Assembly (NCBI GenBank): GCA_036554605.1
Contig: DATBMY010000517.1
Span: forward strand, 1 to 30,036
DNA: 30,036 nt
Direction of reading: 5' to 3'
Origin: DATBMY01 sp036554605
Lineage (GTDB): Bacteria > Acidobacteriota > Blastocatellia > UBA7656
Of the stretch, positions 7,762 through 15,656 are shown one piece after another. The position numbers and the translations under genes are program-made. The notes beneath the pieces are model-generated. The model was not told where the DNA came from. It ran no database searches and saw nothing but the letters and a program-made list of their open reading frames with translations. How positions within the stretch are numbered: the first letter of the stretch is position 1; the number at the start of each line of letters is the position of its first letter.

Positions 7762-7875
7762 GTGCGCCGGCCGGTTTTTCGCAACTTTTTCCGCGCGAAG
7801 TTCGTCTTTCCAGATTGAAATACTTACTCGGCACCCCGCGACGGCGAAGTAACTTCAGCTCTGGAGAATAGATAT

Positions 7876-9357
7876 ATGGCACGCAAATTCAGGCCGGGTT
7901 TCGTATGCCTGATCTTCATATTCTCGCTGTTCACGATTGCGCGCGCGCAGGACGCGGCACGCGTAGTATTTATGGAACCGGAAGAGGCGACCGCGTCGGG
8001 CAAGGCGAGCGTCTATCGCATAGTCACGGATTCAAAACGCCTCGACGATTACACCCGGTGGATGAATAATTATTCGGCGCGGCTGGCGCTCGATCTTTAC
8101 ACTCGCGCGTGGCGCACAGCCGAAAGCCTCGACCGGCAGACCCCGCGCCAGCCGGTCTATTACGTCGCGCTGGTAAAGGGAGGCAACCATGCCGATATCG
8201 GGTTTGAGCTTCGAACCGCGTCCAATATAGAGCCGCACCCGCGAACCTCCTACATAAAACTCGACCCGCAGGAGTGGACTTTCAGCAATACGTTTCTCCA
8301 CGAAACCGGGCACGTCATCTTGTCGCTTCTCAACAAAGGGGATGGGATACCGAAAAAAGATATAGCCTCGATCCCGCACACTACGTCGGCGCTTACGGAT
8401 CGGGGCACGGCGTTCAACGAGGGCTTTGCGATCCATCTTGAAACGCTCGCGGCGCATACGAGCAGCGAGCCGGCCCTGGTGGAGCGGTATCATCACAGGC
8501 GATTTTCGTTCGGCTCGCCGAGGATACAGGGCGAGTATCATCGTCATGCGGCCGACCTGCTGAGCTTTGCTCAAACGCTCGCCCGCTACACCGAGGTGCG
8601 CGAAAACAGCTATGCATTCTCGCCGGCCTTCAAGGGGCCGGACTATCTCCGCGTGCAGCTCGATAAGGCGCGAGATTTTTCGGCGCTGCGCGACGCCAAT
8701 CAGTTATTGCAATCGGAAGGTTTCTACGCGACTTTCTTTTTCGGCCATCTCCTGCGCGGAGAGGCGCCCGCGTCGAATGAGGTGATAAAAGAGCGGCAGG
8801 ACAGGATGCTTATGGTGCTTGCCCGGATGTTTCGCTCTGGCGCCATGGATGCGGATTCACCATTTCTTTTGCGCTTCGTAGAGACTTTCATGCAGGTGTA
8901 CCCCGCCGAATCGAGCGAAGTAGTCGACGTGCTTATGGACCTCAGCCGCGGCGTGTTCGTCGACGCGGCGGCCCGGCGCATGTGGCGAGATCATTATCTC
9001 GGGGCGTTGCGCTTAGATATGGCTGAGCGAAACAACGAGCAATTGGAGGCGGCGCGGAAGCGATGGAAGGCCAGCGTGATGAAAGACGCAAGACTGCTCT
9101 ACTCGCTCGTGGGACCGCAGGTTTATTGTGAAGTGCCAGCGAGGTCCGTCTTGCTTGTGGCTTTCGGACAGAGCGCGCCGCTCTCTTTCGACGTAAACAC
9201 CGTCGAAGAAGGCGTCATTCGATTGATTCCCGCGATTACCGCCGCGGAGGTCGAGAGCTGGATTTCGGCAAGGGGCGAAAGACCTTTCGCCGGCGCCGAG
9301 GATTTCAAGATGCGCGCCTCCTTGAGCGCGCAAACGGTTTCGAGCATGAAGTTTTGA
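7876..9357 (+). CDS. Secreted HExxH zinc metallopeptidase with C-terminal helix-hairpin-helix-like domain
   Basis: 493-residue exported protein; family name not recognised. A signal peptide (about 1-24, ending ARAQ) precedes a putative gluzincin-type peptidase region. HETGH at 142-146 gives two His ligands and the catalytic Glu, and FNEGFAIHLE at 180-189 supplies a likely third Glu ligand, as in M1-like enzymes, though the gap of 36 residues is longer than usual. A helical middle (about 200-440) follows. The last 55 residues (VNTVEEGVIRLIPAITAAEVESW..., F-x-G-AEDF) match the pattern of helix-hairpin-helix modules in ComEA or GspK proteins, but PAIT replaces the DNA-binding PGIG loop, so DNA binding is doubtful. 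No good Shine-Dalgarno is evident apart from a GGAG about ten bases upstream. A convergent gene follows. Confidence 0.88.
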   Translation: MARKFRPGFVCLIFIFSLFTIARAQDAARVVFMEPEEATASGKASVYRIVTDSKRLDDYTRWMNNYSARLALDLYTRAWRTAESLDRQTPRQPVYYVALVKGGNHADIGFELRTASNIEPHPRTSYIKLDPQEWTFSNTFLHETGHVILSLLNKGDGIPKKDIASIPHTTSALTDRGTAFNEGFAIHLETLAAHTSSEPALVERYHHRRFSFGSPRIQGEYHRHAADLLSFAQTLARYTEVRENSYAFSPAFKGPDYLRVQLDKARDFSALRDANQLLQSEGFYATFFFGHLLRGEAPASNEVIKERQDRMLMVLARMFRSGAMDADSPFLLRFVETFMQVYPAESSEVVDVLMDLSRGVFVDAAARRMWRDHYLGALRLDMAERNNEQLEAARKRWKASVMKDARLLYSLVGPQVYCEVPARSVLLVAFGQSAPLSFDVNTVEEGVIRLIPAITAAEVESWISARGERPFAGAEDFKMRASLSAQTVSSMKF

Positions 9358-9378
9358 TAGCGAGCATTCGGTGGATAG

Positions 9379-9446
9379 GTGGGGGCGGCGCGCGATTTAC
9401 TCAACCATTCGTGGAACTTGGGTGGGAGAACCTGCGCCGCCCCCAC
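9379..9446. terminator. Long-armed stem-loop between convergent genes
   Basis: Perfect 13-bp inverted repeat GTGGGGGCGGCGC (9379-9391) and GCGCCGCCCCCAC (9434-9446), separated by 42 bases, in the 100-base gap between the plus-strand peptidase (stop 9357) and the minus-strand gene ending at 9458. The position suggests a bidirectional stop signal, but neither side has a U-tract. It may also be a small repeat unit. Confidence 0.45.
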
Positions 9447-9457
9447 AACCGAAATCT

Positions 9458-10465
9458 CTACTTGATGCTCTGGTAACTGCTCGAATCGAAAACGACGAAC
9501 GTGAATTCGCGCCCGTTCACCCGCGCGCGAGTTATGCCTTCAGGTTTGAGGTCGCGACTAAAAGTACTCACTTCGCGAGGCGCGGACGCTTCGCCGCCCC
9601 ATTCCCACATACTGAAGTTAGTCCTGGCCTGGGTTTCGGTCGCGCCCGCGATTATGTGATACGTCTTTGACGTATCGTTATATTCGATGCTGCGTATCCC
9701 AAGACCGCCGATGGGAAGGCGTATGGCCTGAACCCCGCTGATGTTCTGCTCGGTTAGCGGGCTGGCCGGGTCGCGCAACTCAAGCGCAACGACAAGCGCG
9801 TGGCCATCGATAACCGGGGAGCGCAATCCGAGCAACAGGCGCTTATGAACCGGGTCCCAGGCAAGACCTTCGATATTGATGCCGTCCTGGTTGGCTTTCT
9901 TACCTTTTTTATCCTGGTCGGCTTTCTTACCTTTTTTATTAGCCATGCCCCGCAGCTCGCTCACGCGCGCGACGAGTAATTGCTTCAGGTTGCCGATCGA
10001 TTCAATCGCCTCCACCTTCTGGCTGGCGGGATCGAGCTTGAAGCGCACTATGCCATTCTGGTCGTTTCCAGCGGGTCTGGACTGCGAGCTTACGATGTAA
10101 AAGTAGGTTCCATCCGTCGTAATGCCTTCGGGGTCATCTATGTTTATGCCTAGCCTTATGGCTTTGATCTCGCCCTGTTGATTCCCCTCCCCATCCAGGC
10201 GCATCAAGAAGACCTCGCCGGGCCGTCCATCATCTACGAAAAGTACGCTATCGGTCCCCGGCACATGCGCTACGCCGGAAGCTTCAAACTTGCCCCCGGC
10301 GAACGCCCTGTGCCCGCCCTGTCGTGCGCCTTGCGTAGTGGCCGACGAGCCGCTCGTCAGGTAGAGCACAATTCCACTCGCGATTACCACGGATAAAAGC
10401 AGCGCGAAAAGATAGGGCACGGCTTTATTATTCTCAGAATTATTTGTTCGTGTCTTTCCCATCAT
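9458..10465 (-). CDS. Membrane-anchored DUF3616-like beta-propeller protein
   Basis: 335 residues. After a short cytoplasmic N-terminus there is one membrane segment at about 16-36 (YLFALLLSVVIASGIVLYL), so most of the protein is periplasmic. The body looks like a DUF3616 / esterase-like phytase-type beta-propeller: ASGVAHVPGTDSVLFVDDGRPGEV, DPEGITTDGTYFYIVSS, INIEGLAWDPVHKRLLLGLRSP, and KPEGITR near the end. Its function is unknown. A Lys-rich insert (two copies of KKGKKADQD-like units) interrupts the propeller and is encoded by a tandem 27-bp repeat. The tandem ATG pair at 10465/10462 is preceded by GAGGGA. It follows the preceding minus-strand gene by 29 bases, so they form one operon, probably controlled by the two-component system just upstream. 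Confidence 0.85.
   Translation of the reverse strand: MMGKTRTNNSENNKAVPYLFALLLSVVIASGIVLYLTSGSSATTQGARQGGHRAFAGGKFEASGVAHVPGTDSVLFVDDGRPGEVFLMRLDGEGNQQGEIKAIRLGINIDDPEGITTDGTYFYIVSSQSRPAGNDQNGIVRFKLDPASQKVEAIESIGNLKQLLVARVSELRGMANKKGKKADQDKKGKKANQDGINIEGLAWDPVHKRLLLGLRSPVIDGHALVVALELRDPASPLTEQNISGVQAIRLPIGGLGIRSIEYNDTSKTYHIIAGATETQARTNFSMWEWGGEASAPREVSTFSRDLKPEGITRARVNGREFTFVVFDSSSYQSIK
9885..9938. repeat. Two tandem 27-bp units inside the DUF3616-like gene
   Basis: Units 9885-9911 and 9912-9938 are directly adjacent and differ at one base (26 of 27). Because 27 is a multiple of three, copy number can change without a frameshift; each unit encodes nine residues of a KKGKKADQD type. Confidence 0.9.
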
Positions 10466-10494
10466 AACGATCCCTCACGACAAACTGTCGGCCT

Positions 10495-10953
10495 TTACTT
10501 AGAAGGCTCATTGCTCATTTCAAGCTCTGCTTCTCCCCGAGCGTCCGTAGTAAATGATGTTATCTCTTGACCATCAATAAAGACCTTAAACGTCGCACCT
10601 GCCGCCAGGCGCTCCACATTAATCTCAAGCTCCTGCTCGGCAGTCGCGCCAGCGCGTGTTTTTATTTCTATCTCGGCCGCGCCCTTCGCATCAGCGTCGA
10701 CGCTGGTTGGAGACAACTGCGCGAAGCGTTCTTTCTCGCCGCCGACATCGGTCGTATCCGAGAAGCTGCCGGTCAATACCACCTGGCCGTCCGCGTCTCT
10801 GATTTCAATTGATCTCAACTCCGCAAGATTGTTGAGCGTCGCGGGCAGCGGCTGCTTAATATCGTCATTGCCGCTGGCGATCCTTATGGTCGCATAGCCT
10901 ATCACAATTAATAGGCCTAAGATAGGAATCAACATCTTCGTCCTGTACGACAT
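10495..10953 (-). CDS. Small membrane-anchored hypothetical protein
   Basis: 152 residues, family not recognised. One N-terminal hydrophobic segment (about 6-25, MLIPILGLLIVIGYATI) acts as a signal anchor or uncleaved signal. The rest is a beta-rich, acidic domain of about 120 residues with alternating polar and hydrophobic residues (RSIEIRDADGQVVLTGSF, AAEIEIKTRAGATAEQELEINVE, FKVFIDGQEI), likely periplasmic. ATG 10953 is preferred to the GTG one codon upstream because AGGAGG is six bases ahead of the ATG. It is the first gene of an operon with the DUF3616-like gene. A tandem 11-bp direct repeat about 60 bases upstream of the start is a candidate response-regulator site. Confidence 0.8.
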   Translation of the reverse strand: MSYRTKMLIPILGLLIVIGYATIRIASGNDDIKQPLPATLNNLAELRSIEIRDADGQVVLTGSFSDTTDVGGEKERFAQLSPTSVDADAKGAAEIEIKTRAGATAEQELEINVERLAAGATFKVFIDGQEITSFTTDARGEAELEMSNEPSK

Positions 10954-11013
10954 CACATCCCTCCTCTATAAACAGTCGTCCCATTCTGTTCTATATTAAT
11001 TTTATCAAAACGC

Positions 11014-11035
11014 AGATGAACAGAAGATAAACAGA
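11014..11035 (-). promoter_or_regulatory. Tandem 11-bp direct repeat, candidate response-regulator box
   Basis: AGATGAACAGA (11014-11024) and AGATAAACAGA (11025-11035) abut and differ at one base. Direct repeats spaced 11 bases suit binding of an OmpR-type dimer to one face of the helix. A TTAATATAG segment at about 10991-11001, read on the minus strand, could be the -10 of the downstream two-gene operon, with the proximal copy over the -35. The regulator gene lies a short distance upstream on the same strand. Confidence 0.5.
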
Positions 11036-11053
11036 GAAGTTACAGCGTGGGTG

Positions 11054-12505
11054 TCATTTACCGGCGGGGACGGGCAGCGAGGCCACGAACGTGCTGCCGG
11101 TCGGATCTGATTTAACAAGCTCAAGGCGGCCATTATGCGCTTCGGCGACCCAGCGCGAGATGGCAAGTCCCAGGCCCGCTCCGCCGCCGTTCGCCGCCTC
11201 GGCGCGCGCGCGCGCCTTATCGGCCCGGTAAAAGCGCTCGAAAATATGAGACTGCGCATCGGGGGGGATCCCTGCCCCGGTGTCTGAGACCCATATTAAA
11301 TAATCCCGCCCCTGCCGGGCGAGCGACACCCGCACGATGCCACCGGGCGGCGTGTGCTTGATGGCGTTATCGAGCAGGTTTAAGAACATTCGGCGCAGCA
11401 GGTCCTCATCACCGTAAAAGATCGATTCGGATGGCTGATCGAGCTCGAGTGACACGTTTCGATTCTCGGACAGGACGCGAGCAGCGCGCGCGGTTTCGAC
11501 TAGAAGCTCATCCAGGTAAAAGCTGCTCTGATGAAGCGGGTAGCGGCCGGCGTCGGCGCGAGCAAGCGTAAACATATCTTCGACCACCCGCACAAGCCGG
11601 CCTATCTGCTCATCAATTACTTTTAGAGCCTCCCGGTATTCATCTTCATCGCGATGCGGCTGTTCGAGGGTCACGCCTGTCGTTGTGCGCATGACCGAAA
11701 GCGGCGTGCGCAGCTCGTGTGAGGCGTCGGCCATAAACTGGCGCTGCCGCGAGAAAGCCGAGTTGAGCCGCGAAAGCAACTCGTTGAAGGTGACCGCAAG
11801 CTGGCCGAGCTCGTCGCGCTCATTGGCCACCGGCAGCCGCCGGTCAAGATTATGCGCCCCGATGTGCCGGGCCCGTTCCGACATCGAAACGACGGGCGCC
11901 AGGCTCTTGCGCGCTAGAAACCAGCCGCCGATTCCGACAGCGATGATCGTCAGCGGCAACGAGTAATAGAAGATTTCCCTGAGCGATTGCAGCTCGTCTT
12001 CGATCGGATCAAGCTCCTGAGCGGCCAGTAGCACGTAAGGCGTATTCGCGGGCGGAATAATTGTGCTGCGCACGGCGACACGATGATTATCGTCCCCGTC
12101 CTCCTCCGTTATGGTGTAAAAGTGAAACTGCTGATCGGCCGTAAGGTCCGGGTCCGGCAGCTCGGCGCGAAAGTCGTTATCCGAGACGTTCTCCGCAAGC
12201 AACGCGCCAGAGCCGTCGAATATCGCGAGAGACTGCTCTGAATTGAAAAGCTCCGCGGCGGTCCGCCGGGCCGCGGCTATATTCAAGGCAGCATCCTTGC
12301 TCGTCTGACCCTCTTCGGTAGCTCGTATAAGCGACTTGATGGCCACCTCTATAACGGTGACCAGCTCATCTTCGACGCGCTGGTAAAGAGCGCGCGAAAG
12401 CAGCGTATAGACGACCGCGCTGAAGGCTATCAGCACGAGCGCAAGCACGACTACGTACCAGAGAGTAAGTCTTATCCTTACGGAATCAAGTATCCTGAGC
12501 ATCAT
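11054..12505 (-). CDS. Sensor histidine kinase, HAMP/HisKA/HATPase type
   Basis: 483-residue membrane kinase, partner of the adjoining response regulator. Membrane segments lie at about 14-36 and 180-198, enclosing a periplasmic sensor of about 140 residues (acidic; DFRAELPDPDLTAD). A HAMP domain follows to about 250 with LAPVVSMSERARHIG. The HisKA box has phospho-acceptor His263 in ASHELRTPLS. The ATPase domain has the N box NLLDNAIKH (Asn380), DTGAGIP (408-414), FERFYRAD and the Gly-rich lid GGGAGLGLAIS (440-450). All catalytic motifs are intact. The start, a pair of ATGs at 12505, overlaps the response-regulator gene by 20 bases, implying translational coupling. Overall it resembles CusS/TctE-like kinases; the signal is unknown. 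Confidence 0.95.
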   Translation of the reverse strand: MMLRILDSVRIRLTLWYVVVLALVLIAFSAVVYTLLSRALYQRVEDELVTVIEVAIKSLIRATEEGQTSKDAALNIAAARRTAAELFNSEQSLAIFDGSGALLAENVSDNDFRAELPDPDLTADQQFHFYTITEEDGDDNHRVAVRSTIIPPANTPYVLLAAQELDPIEDELQSLREIFYYSLPLTIIAVGIGGWFLARKSLAPVVSMSERARHIGAHNLDRRLPVANERDELGQLAVTFNELLSRLNSAFSRQRQFMADASHELRTPLSVMRTTTGVTLEQPHRDEDEYREALKVIDEQIGRLVRVVEDMFTLARADAGRYPLHQSSFYLDELLVETARAARVLSENRNVSLELDQPSESIFYGDEDLLRRMFLNLLDNAIKHTPPGGIVRVSLARQGRDYLIWVSDTGAGIPPDAQSHIFERFYRADKARARAEAANGGGAGLGLAISRWVAEAHNGRLELVKSDPTGSTFVASLPVPAGK

Positions 12506-13175
12506 CGCCAGCCGTGAGAATATATCCTTCGCCGCGCCGCGTCCGAATCAATTTAAGCGAGCGCCCGTCGTCGAGCTTGCGCCGCAGCCGCTGTATGTAG
12601 ACTTCGATCAGATTTGAAAACGAGTCAAAGCTCTCGTCCCAAACATGCTCGGCAATCTCCGCGCGAGTGACAACCTCGTTGGCCCGCCTCGCCAGATATT
12701 CGAGCAGCGCGTACTCTTTCGCCGTAAGCTCTACGGTCTGTCCGGCGCGCGCGACCTGCCGCGCGCGAGCATCAATATCAAGGTCCGCTATGCTTATCAA
12801 CTCCGGCCGCAACGCGGGCCCTCTCCGCAACAGCGCGCGCACCCGCGCCAGCATCTCATGAAAATTGAACGGTTTTGTGAGGTAATCATCCGCGCCGGTG
12901 TCCAACCCCTCGATGCGGTCCTCGACCGCGTCGCGCGCCGTGAGCATGAGTATCGGCGTCGCCGAGCCGGCCGCGCGCATCTCTCTACAAACTTCAAACC
13001 CGTCCTTGCCCGGCAGCAGCACATCAAGTATCACCAGGTCGTAATCGTTAAGCTCGGCCTGTTCCAGCGCCGACTCGCCGTCTGCCGCGATGTCGACGGC
13101 GAAGGTCTGCTCCCGCAGCCCCTTTGCCAGCATCCTCGCGGCATCCGGCTCATCTTCTACGAGAAGGATACGCAT
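12486..13175 (-). CDS. OmpR/PhoB-family response regulator
   Basis: 229-residue DNA-binding regulator. The receiver domain (1-120) has the acidic pocket EDE (7-9), the phospho-acceptor Asp51 (VILDVLLPGKDGF), the Thr in MLTA and Lys101 in LTKPF. The C-terminal winged helix (about 130-225) has ELTAKEYALLEYLARRANEVVTRAEI and the recognition-helix segment SNLIEVYIQRLRRKLD, followed by the RRGEGYIL wing. This is the CusR/QseB type. The ATG at 13175 is served by GGAGG and AAAGG upstream. It overlaps the kinase gene and is divergent from the Nudix gene, with only 45 bases between them. The likely target is the two-gene operon just downstream. Confidence 0.95.
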   Translation of the reverse strand: MRILLVEDEPDAARMLAKGLREQTFAVDIAADGESALEQAELNDYDLVILDVLLPGKDGFEVCREMRAAGSATPILMLTARDAVEDRIEGLDTGADDYLTKPFNFHEMLARVRALLRRGPALRPELISIADLDIDARARQVARAGQTVELTAKEYALLEYLARRANEVVTRAEIAEHVWDESFDSFSNLIEVYIQRLRRKLDDGRSLKLIRTRRGEGYILTAGDDAQDT

Positions 13176-13193
13176 CTACGCCTTTCCTCCGGG

Positions 13194-13203
13194 TATGATT
13201 ATA
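13194..13203. promoter_or_regulatory. Overlapping divergent -10 elements
   Basis: The 45-base gap between the response regulator (start 13175, minus) and the Nudix gene (13221, plus) contains a perfect TATAAT on the minus strand (13198-13203) and a near-perfect TATGAT on the plus strand (13194-13199). Clear -35 hexamers were not found on either side, so these are candidates only. Confidence 0.35.
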
Positions 13204-13220
13204 AGGTCTGTGATAAGTTT

Positions 13221-13727
13221 ATGGGCATGGCAAACGAAAAGGATAAAGAAAAACAGGTAAAAAAGAAGCAGCATTGCTATGAGCACCCGCGCCCGGCGGT
13301 GACGGTCGACATCATACTCTTTTATAGAGGCGCTCGAGGAGCGGAGGTCTTGCTCATAAAACGGAAGAGCGATCCTTTCAAAGGCCAGTGGGCGTTGCCC
13401 GGAGGATTCGTCGACAAGGATGAATCGCTCGAAACGGCGGCGGCGCGCGAGCTTGAGGAAGAGACGGGCCTCAAACGAGTCAGGCTGGAGCAGGTCGGCG
13501 CGTTCGGCGACCCGGGGCGCGACCCGCGCGGCCACACGGTCAGCGTCGTCTTCGCCGCCGTGCTCAATAATCGCAAGAAGGTGACCGGGGCCGACGACGC
13601 CGGTGAGGCTCTGTGGCATCCGGTCAATCGACCGCCGCGACTCGCGTTCGATCATAAGAAGATTCTCCGCGTCGCCCTGAAAAAGATCCTCGGCGATGAT
13701 GCCCCGCGCCTCGGGGGCCGCAGGTGA
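13221..13727 (+). CDS. Nudix hydrolase
   Basis: 168-residue Nudix enzyme, hydrolysing a nucleoside diphosphate linked to another group (ADP-ribose-pyrophosphatase-like). The Nudix box at 62-84 (G-x5-E-x7-RELEEETGL) is complete with its metal-binding Glu pair. PAVTVDII before it and KGQWALPGGF are typical of ADP-ribose pyrophosphatase-type members. The N-terminus is Lys-rich (EKDKEKQVKKKQ), the C-terminus Lys/Arg-rich. The start could be ATG 13221 or 13227; neither has a strong Shine-Dalgarno. Frame continues upstream over the response regulator but is only a shadow of it. Its stop TGA lies inside the ribosome-binding site of the following trmL gene, so the two are probably coupled. Confidence 0.92.
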   Translation: MGMANEKDKEKQVKKKQHCYEHPRPAVTVDIILFYRGARGAEVLLIKRKSDPFKGQWALPGGFVDKDESLETAAARELEEETGLKRVRLEQVGAFGDPGRDPRGHTVSVVFAAVLNNRKKVTGADDAGEALWHPVNRPPRLAFDHKKILRVALKKILGDDAPRLGGRR

Positions 13728-13734
13728 TTTCAGC

Positions 13735-14241
13735 ATGAGCGGCAAGCACAATTCACCCGGCGCGCGCGCTTCGCAATTTCATGTCGCGCTGGTCGAGCCC
13801 GAGATACCGCCCAACACCGGCAACATTGCCCGGTTGTGCGGCGCGACATTTACGCCGCTGCACCTTGTGGGCAAGCTCGGGTTTCGCACGGATGATAAGG
13901 CGGTGCGGCGGGCGGGGCTCGATTACTGGGCCGAGGTCGAGATTCATCGCCACCTGAATATAGAAGCCCTCTACGATTACATTCCGGAAAGCCGCTTCCT
14001 TTACTTCACTACCAAGGCAAAGCGGGCTTACACGGATATCGAATACCGCTCGGGCGATTGCCTCGTCTTCGGGCGCGAGACGCGCGGGCTGCCCGAGCAG
14101 TTGCTTCAGGCCAACTGGGAGCGATGCCTGACCATCCCCATGGCGAACGCGAATGTGCGCTCGCTAAACCTGGCGACATCCGTTGGGATCGTGCTTTACG
14201 AGGCGCTCAGACAGTCAGGGTATTTGAGATTTCAGATTTGA
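13735..14241 (+). CDS. trmL: tRNA (cytidine(34)-2'-O)-methyltransferase (SPOUT family)
   Basis: 168-residue SPOUT knotted methyltransferase that 2'-O-methylates wobble C34/U34 of tRNA-Leu. Conserved blocks: EPEIPPNTGNIARLCGAT (N-terminal, tRNA/AdoMet side), FGRETRGLPEQLL (FGxETRGLP motif), IPMANANVRSLNLATSVGIVLYEALRQ (knot motif). ATG 13735 is chosen because AGGTGA, which contains the stop of the preceding Nudix gene, sits seven bases before it; earlier in-frame ATG 13696 would overlap the Nudix gene more. The last eight residues (GYLRFQI) read into an AT-rich repeat-like stretch (14221-14251) and lie beyond the conserved end, so the original C-terminus may have been lost or extended. Convergent with the M48 gene. 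Confidence 0.93.
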   Translation: MSGKHNSPGARASQFHVALVEPEIPPNTGNIARLCGATFTPLHLVGKLGFRTDDKAVRRAGLDYWAEVEIHRHLNIEALYDYIPESRFLYFTTKAKRAYTDIEYRSGDCLVFGRETRGLPEQLLQANWERCLTIPMANANVRSLNLATSVGIVLYEALRQSGYLRFQI

Positions 14242-14262
14242 AATTAGAAGCAGAAACAAATT

Positions 14263-14292
14263 GGGCCGGCTGTGCGTTAGCACGTCCGGCCC
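14263..14292. terminator. Convergent stem-loop between trmL and the M48 protease gene
   Basis: GGGCCGG (14263-14269) pairs with CCGGCCC (14286-14292), and inside it GTGC pairs with GCAC around a GTTA loop. Read on the minus strand it is followed by a T-rich stretch (AATTTGTTTC), so it most likely ends the protease transcript; on the plus strand the tail is poor. Confidence 0.6.
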
Positions 14293-14322
14293 TCAGCTTA
14301 CGGAGGAGTGATGAGATAAAAC

Positions 14323-15423
14323 TCAGGGTTTCTTTTCAGGGGGCTTGCCGTCGCTGTCGCGTCGCTTCAGCGTTGGGCGATCTTTCGTGGTCTGCTCTTC
14401 GCTCGAAGTTGATGTCGTGTTCGGGTCGCCGCCTTCCTGCCGCCGCTTGAGCGTGGGGCGCTTGGGCCCGGTATCGCGCTCGCCGTTTGCGTTAAGCGTC
14501 TTGGCGTTGGTTATCGCCAGGAGCCGCGACTTGACCCGGCTGAACTCCGACGTGCTGAGCGTGTACTCTTCACGATCCGGGAACCTTGTGAGCAAATCGC
14601 GCACTTTCACCGCCCGGTCGCCGGTCGGAGGATGCGTGCCGAAGAGCTTCGATAGCGTGCCCGGTTTGTTCTTTTCCTTCTTGTCGAGCTTCTCAAAAAA
14701 CGTCATGAAGTAATGCGGGTCGTAACCGGCGGCCCACATATACTGCGCGCCGAGCTTATCGGCTTCGCCTTCGGCTCCGCGACCAAACTTCAAGAACGCG
14801 AGAGGAACGCCTATCTGCGCCGCGTTGTATGCGATTGCTCCCAGCCCGCCGCTCATAAAGATCAGCGGGATCATCGCGTAGTTGGCGAGCGTTGCCTTTG
14901 ACGCCTGCTCGACGCCATGGCGAGCCGCCACGTGCGCGATCTCGTGCGCCATAACACCCGCAAGCTCAGCCTCTGTGTCGGCGGCCACAATGACTCCCTT
15001 GTTCACATAGAGGAAGCCGCCCGGCAGCGCAAAAGCGTTCACGTCATCAGAATCGAGCACCTTGATCGTAAAAGGTATCTTTGCGTCCGAGTGAAGGGCG
15101 ATATTTTGCCCGACCCGGTTGACGTACTCGGTGATTACCGGGTCATCAATAAATTTGGCCTGCTGGTCTACCTGAGCGGCGATCTGCCGGCCGAGGTTGA
15201 CCTCTTTTTCTAGCGAGTAGAAATTAATCTGGTGCTTATTAATATTTCGCTTGCCGATAAGCGTAGGATTCTCGTCGTCTTTCAGCTTGCCCTTGTCGGC
15301 CGTATCAGCAGCGGGCTTGCTCTCCTTTGCACCTTTCTCATCGGCAGCAAGCATGGTCACGGGGGACATTACAGCCACTGCCAGAATTAAGACCATCAAG
15401 CGGTTGAATATGCTAGCTTTCAT
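14323..15423 (-). CDS. Secreted M48-family zinc metalloprotease
   Basis: 366-residue periplasmic protease of the BepA/LoiP type, thought to act in envelope protein quality control. A signal peptide (about 1-26, MLAAD) is followed by a Lys/Ala-rich linker. The active site HEIAHVAARHG gives His160, Glu161 and His164; the third ligand is Glu220 in GAEGEADKLGAQYM. VNAFALPGGFLYVNKG is the conserved strand ahead of the active site, and GTHPPTGDRAVKV the conserved end of the catalytic domain. The C-terminal 50 residues are low-complexity, with two RPTLKRR copies and a Lys/Pro tail. ATG 15423 is preferred to upstream in-frame codons because AGGAG lies seven bases before it and the signal peptide starts there. 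Confidence 0.94.
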   Translation of the reverse strand: MKASIFNRLMVLILAVAVMSPVTMLAADEKGAKESKPAADTADKGKLKDDENPTLIGKRNINKHQINFYSLEKEVNLGRQIAAQVDQQAKFIDDPVITEYVNRVGQNIALHSDAKIPFTIKVLDSDDVNAFALPGGFLYVNKGVIVAADTEAELAGVMAHEIAHVAARHGVEQASKATLANYAMIPLIFMSGGLGAIAYNAAQIGVPLAFLKFGRGAEGEADKLGAQYMWAAGYDPHYFMTFFEKLDKKEKNKPGTLSKLFGTHPPTGDRAVKVRDLLTRFPDREEYTLSTSEFSRVKSRLLAITNAKTLNANGERDTGPKRPTLKRRQEGGDPNTTSTSSEEQTTKDRPTLKRRDSDGKPPEKKP

Positions 15424-15656
15424 TAGCGCACTCCTGTTGGTTAAGACGGTGGTCGGATATGAGCGTCGCACGGGCGCGGAAGCTCCAGTTTCATCCTACC
15501 ACAGCCTTATTCCGCCCGGCTATACGGCACCAGAGATTATACCGCCCGAGCATTAGAGCCTGATTAGAAGCCGATTATAAATTCTTAATAGAGTTATCGG
15601 CCTTGTCGCACGGCCGCGACGAACGGTACTTTATCACGATAAAAGGAGGCGACCAG

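Noticed and set aside
7210..9357. DarTG-like toxin-antitoxin pair (macro domain plus neighbour)
   Set aside because: The neighbour is an exported metallopeptidase, not an ADP-ribosyltransferase.
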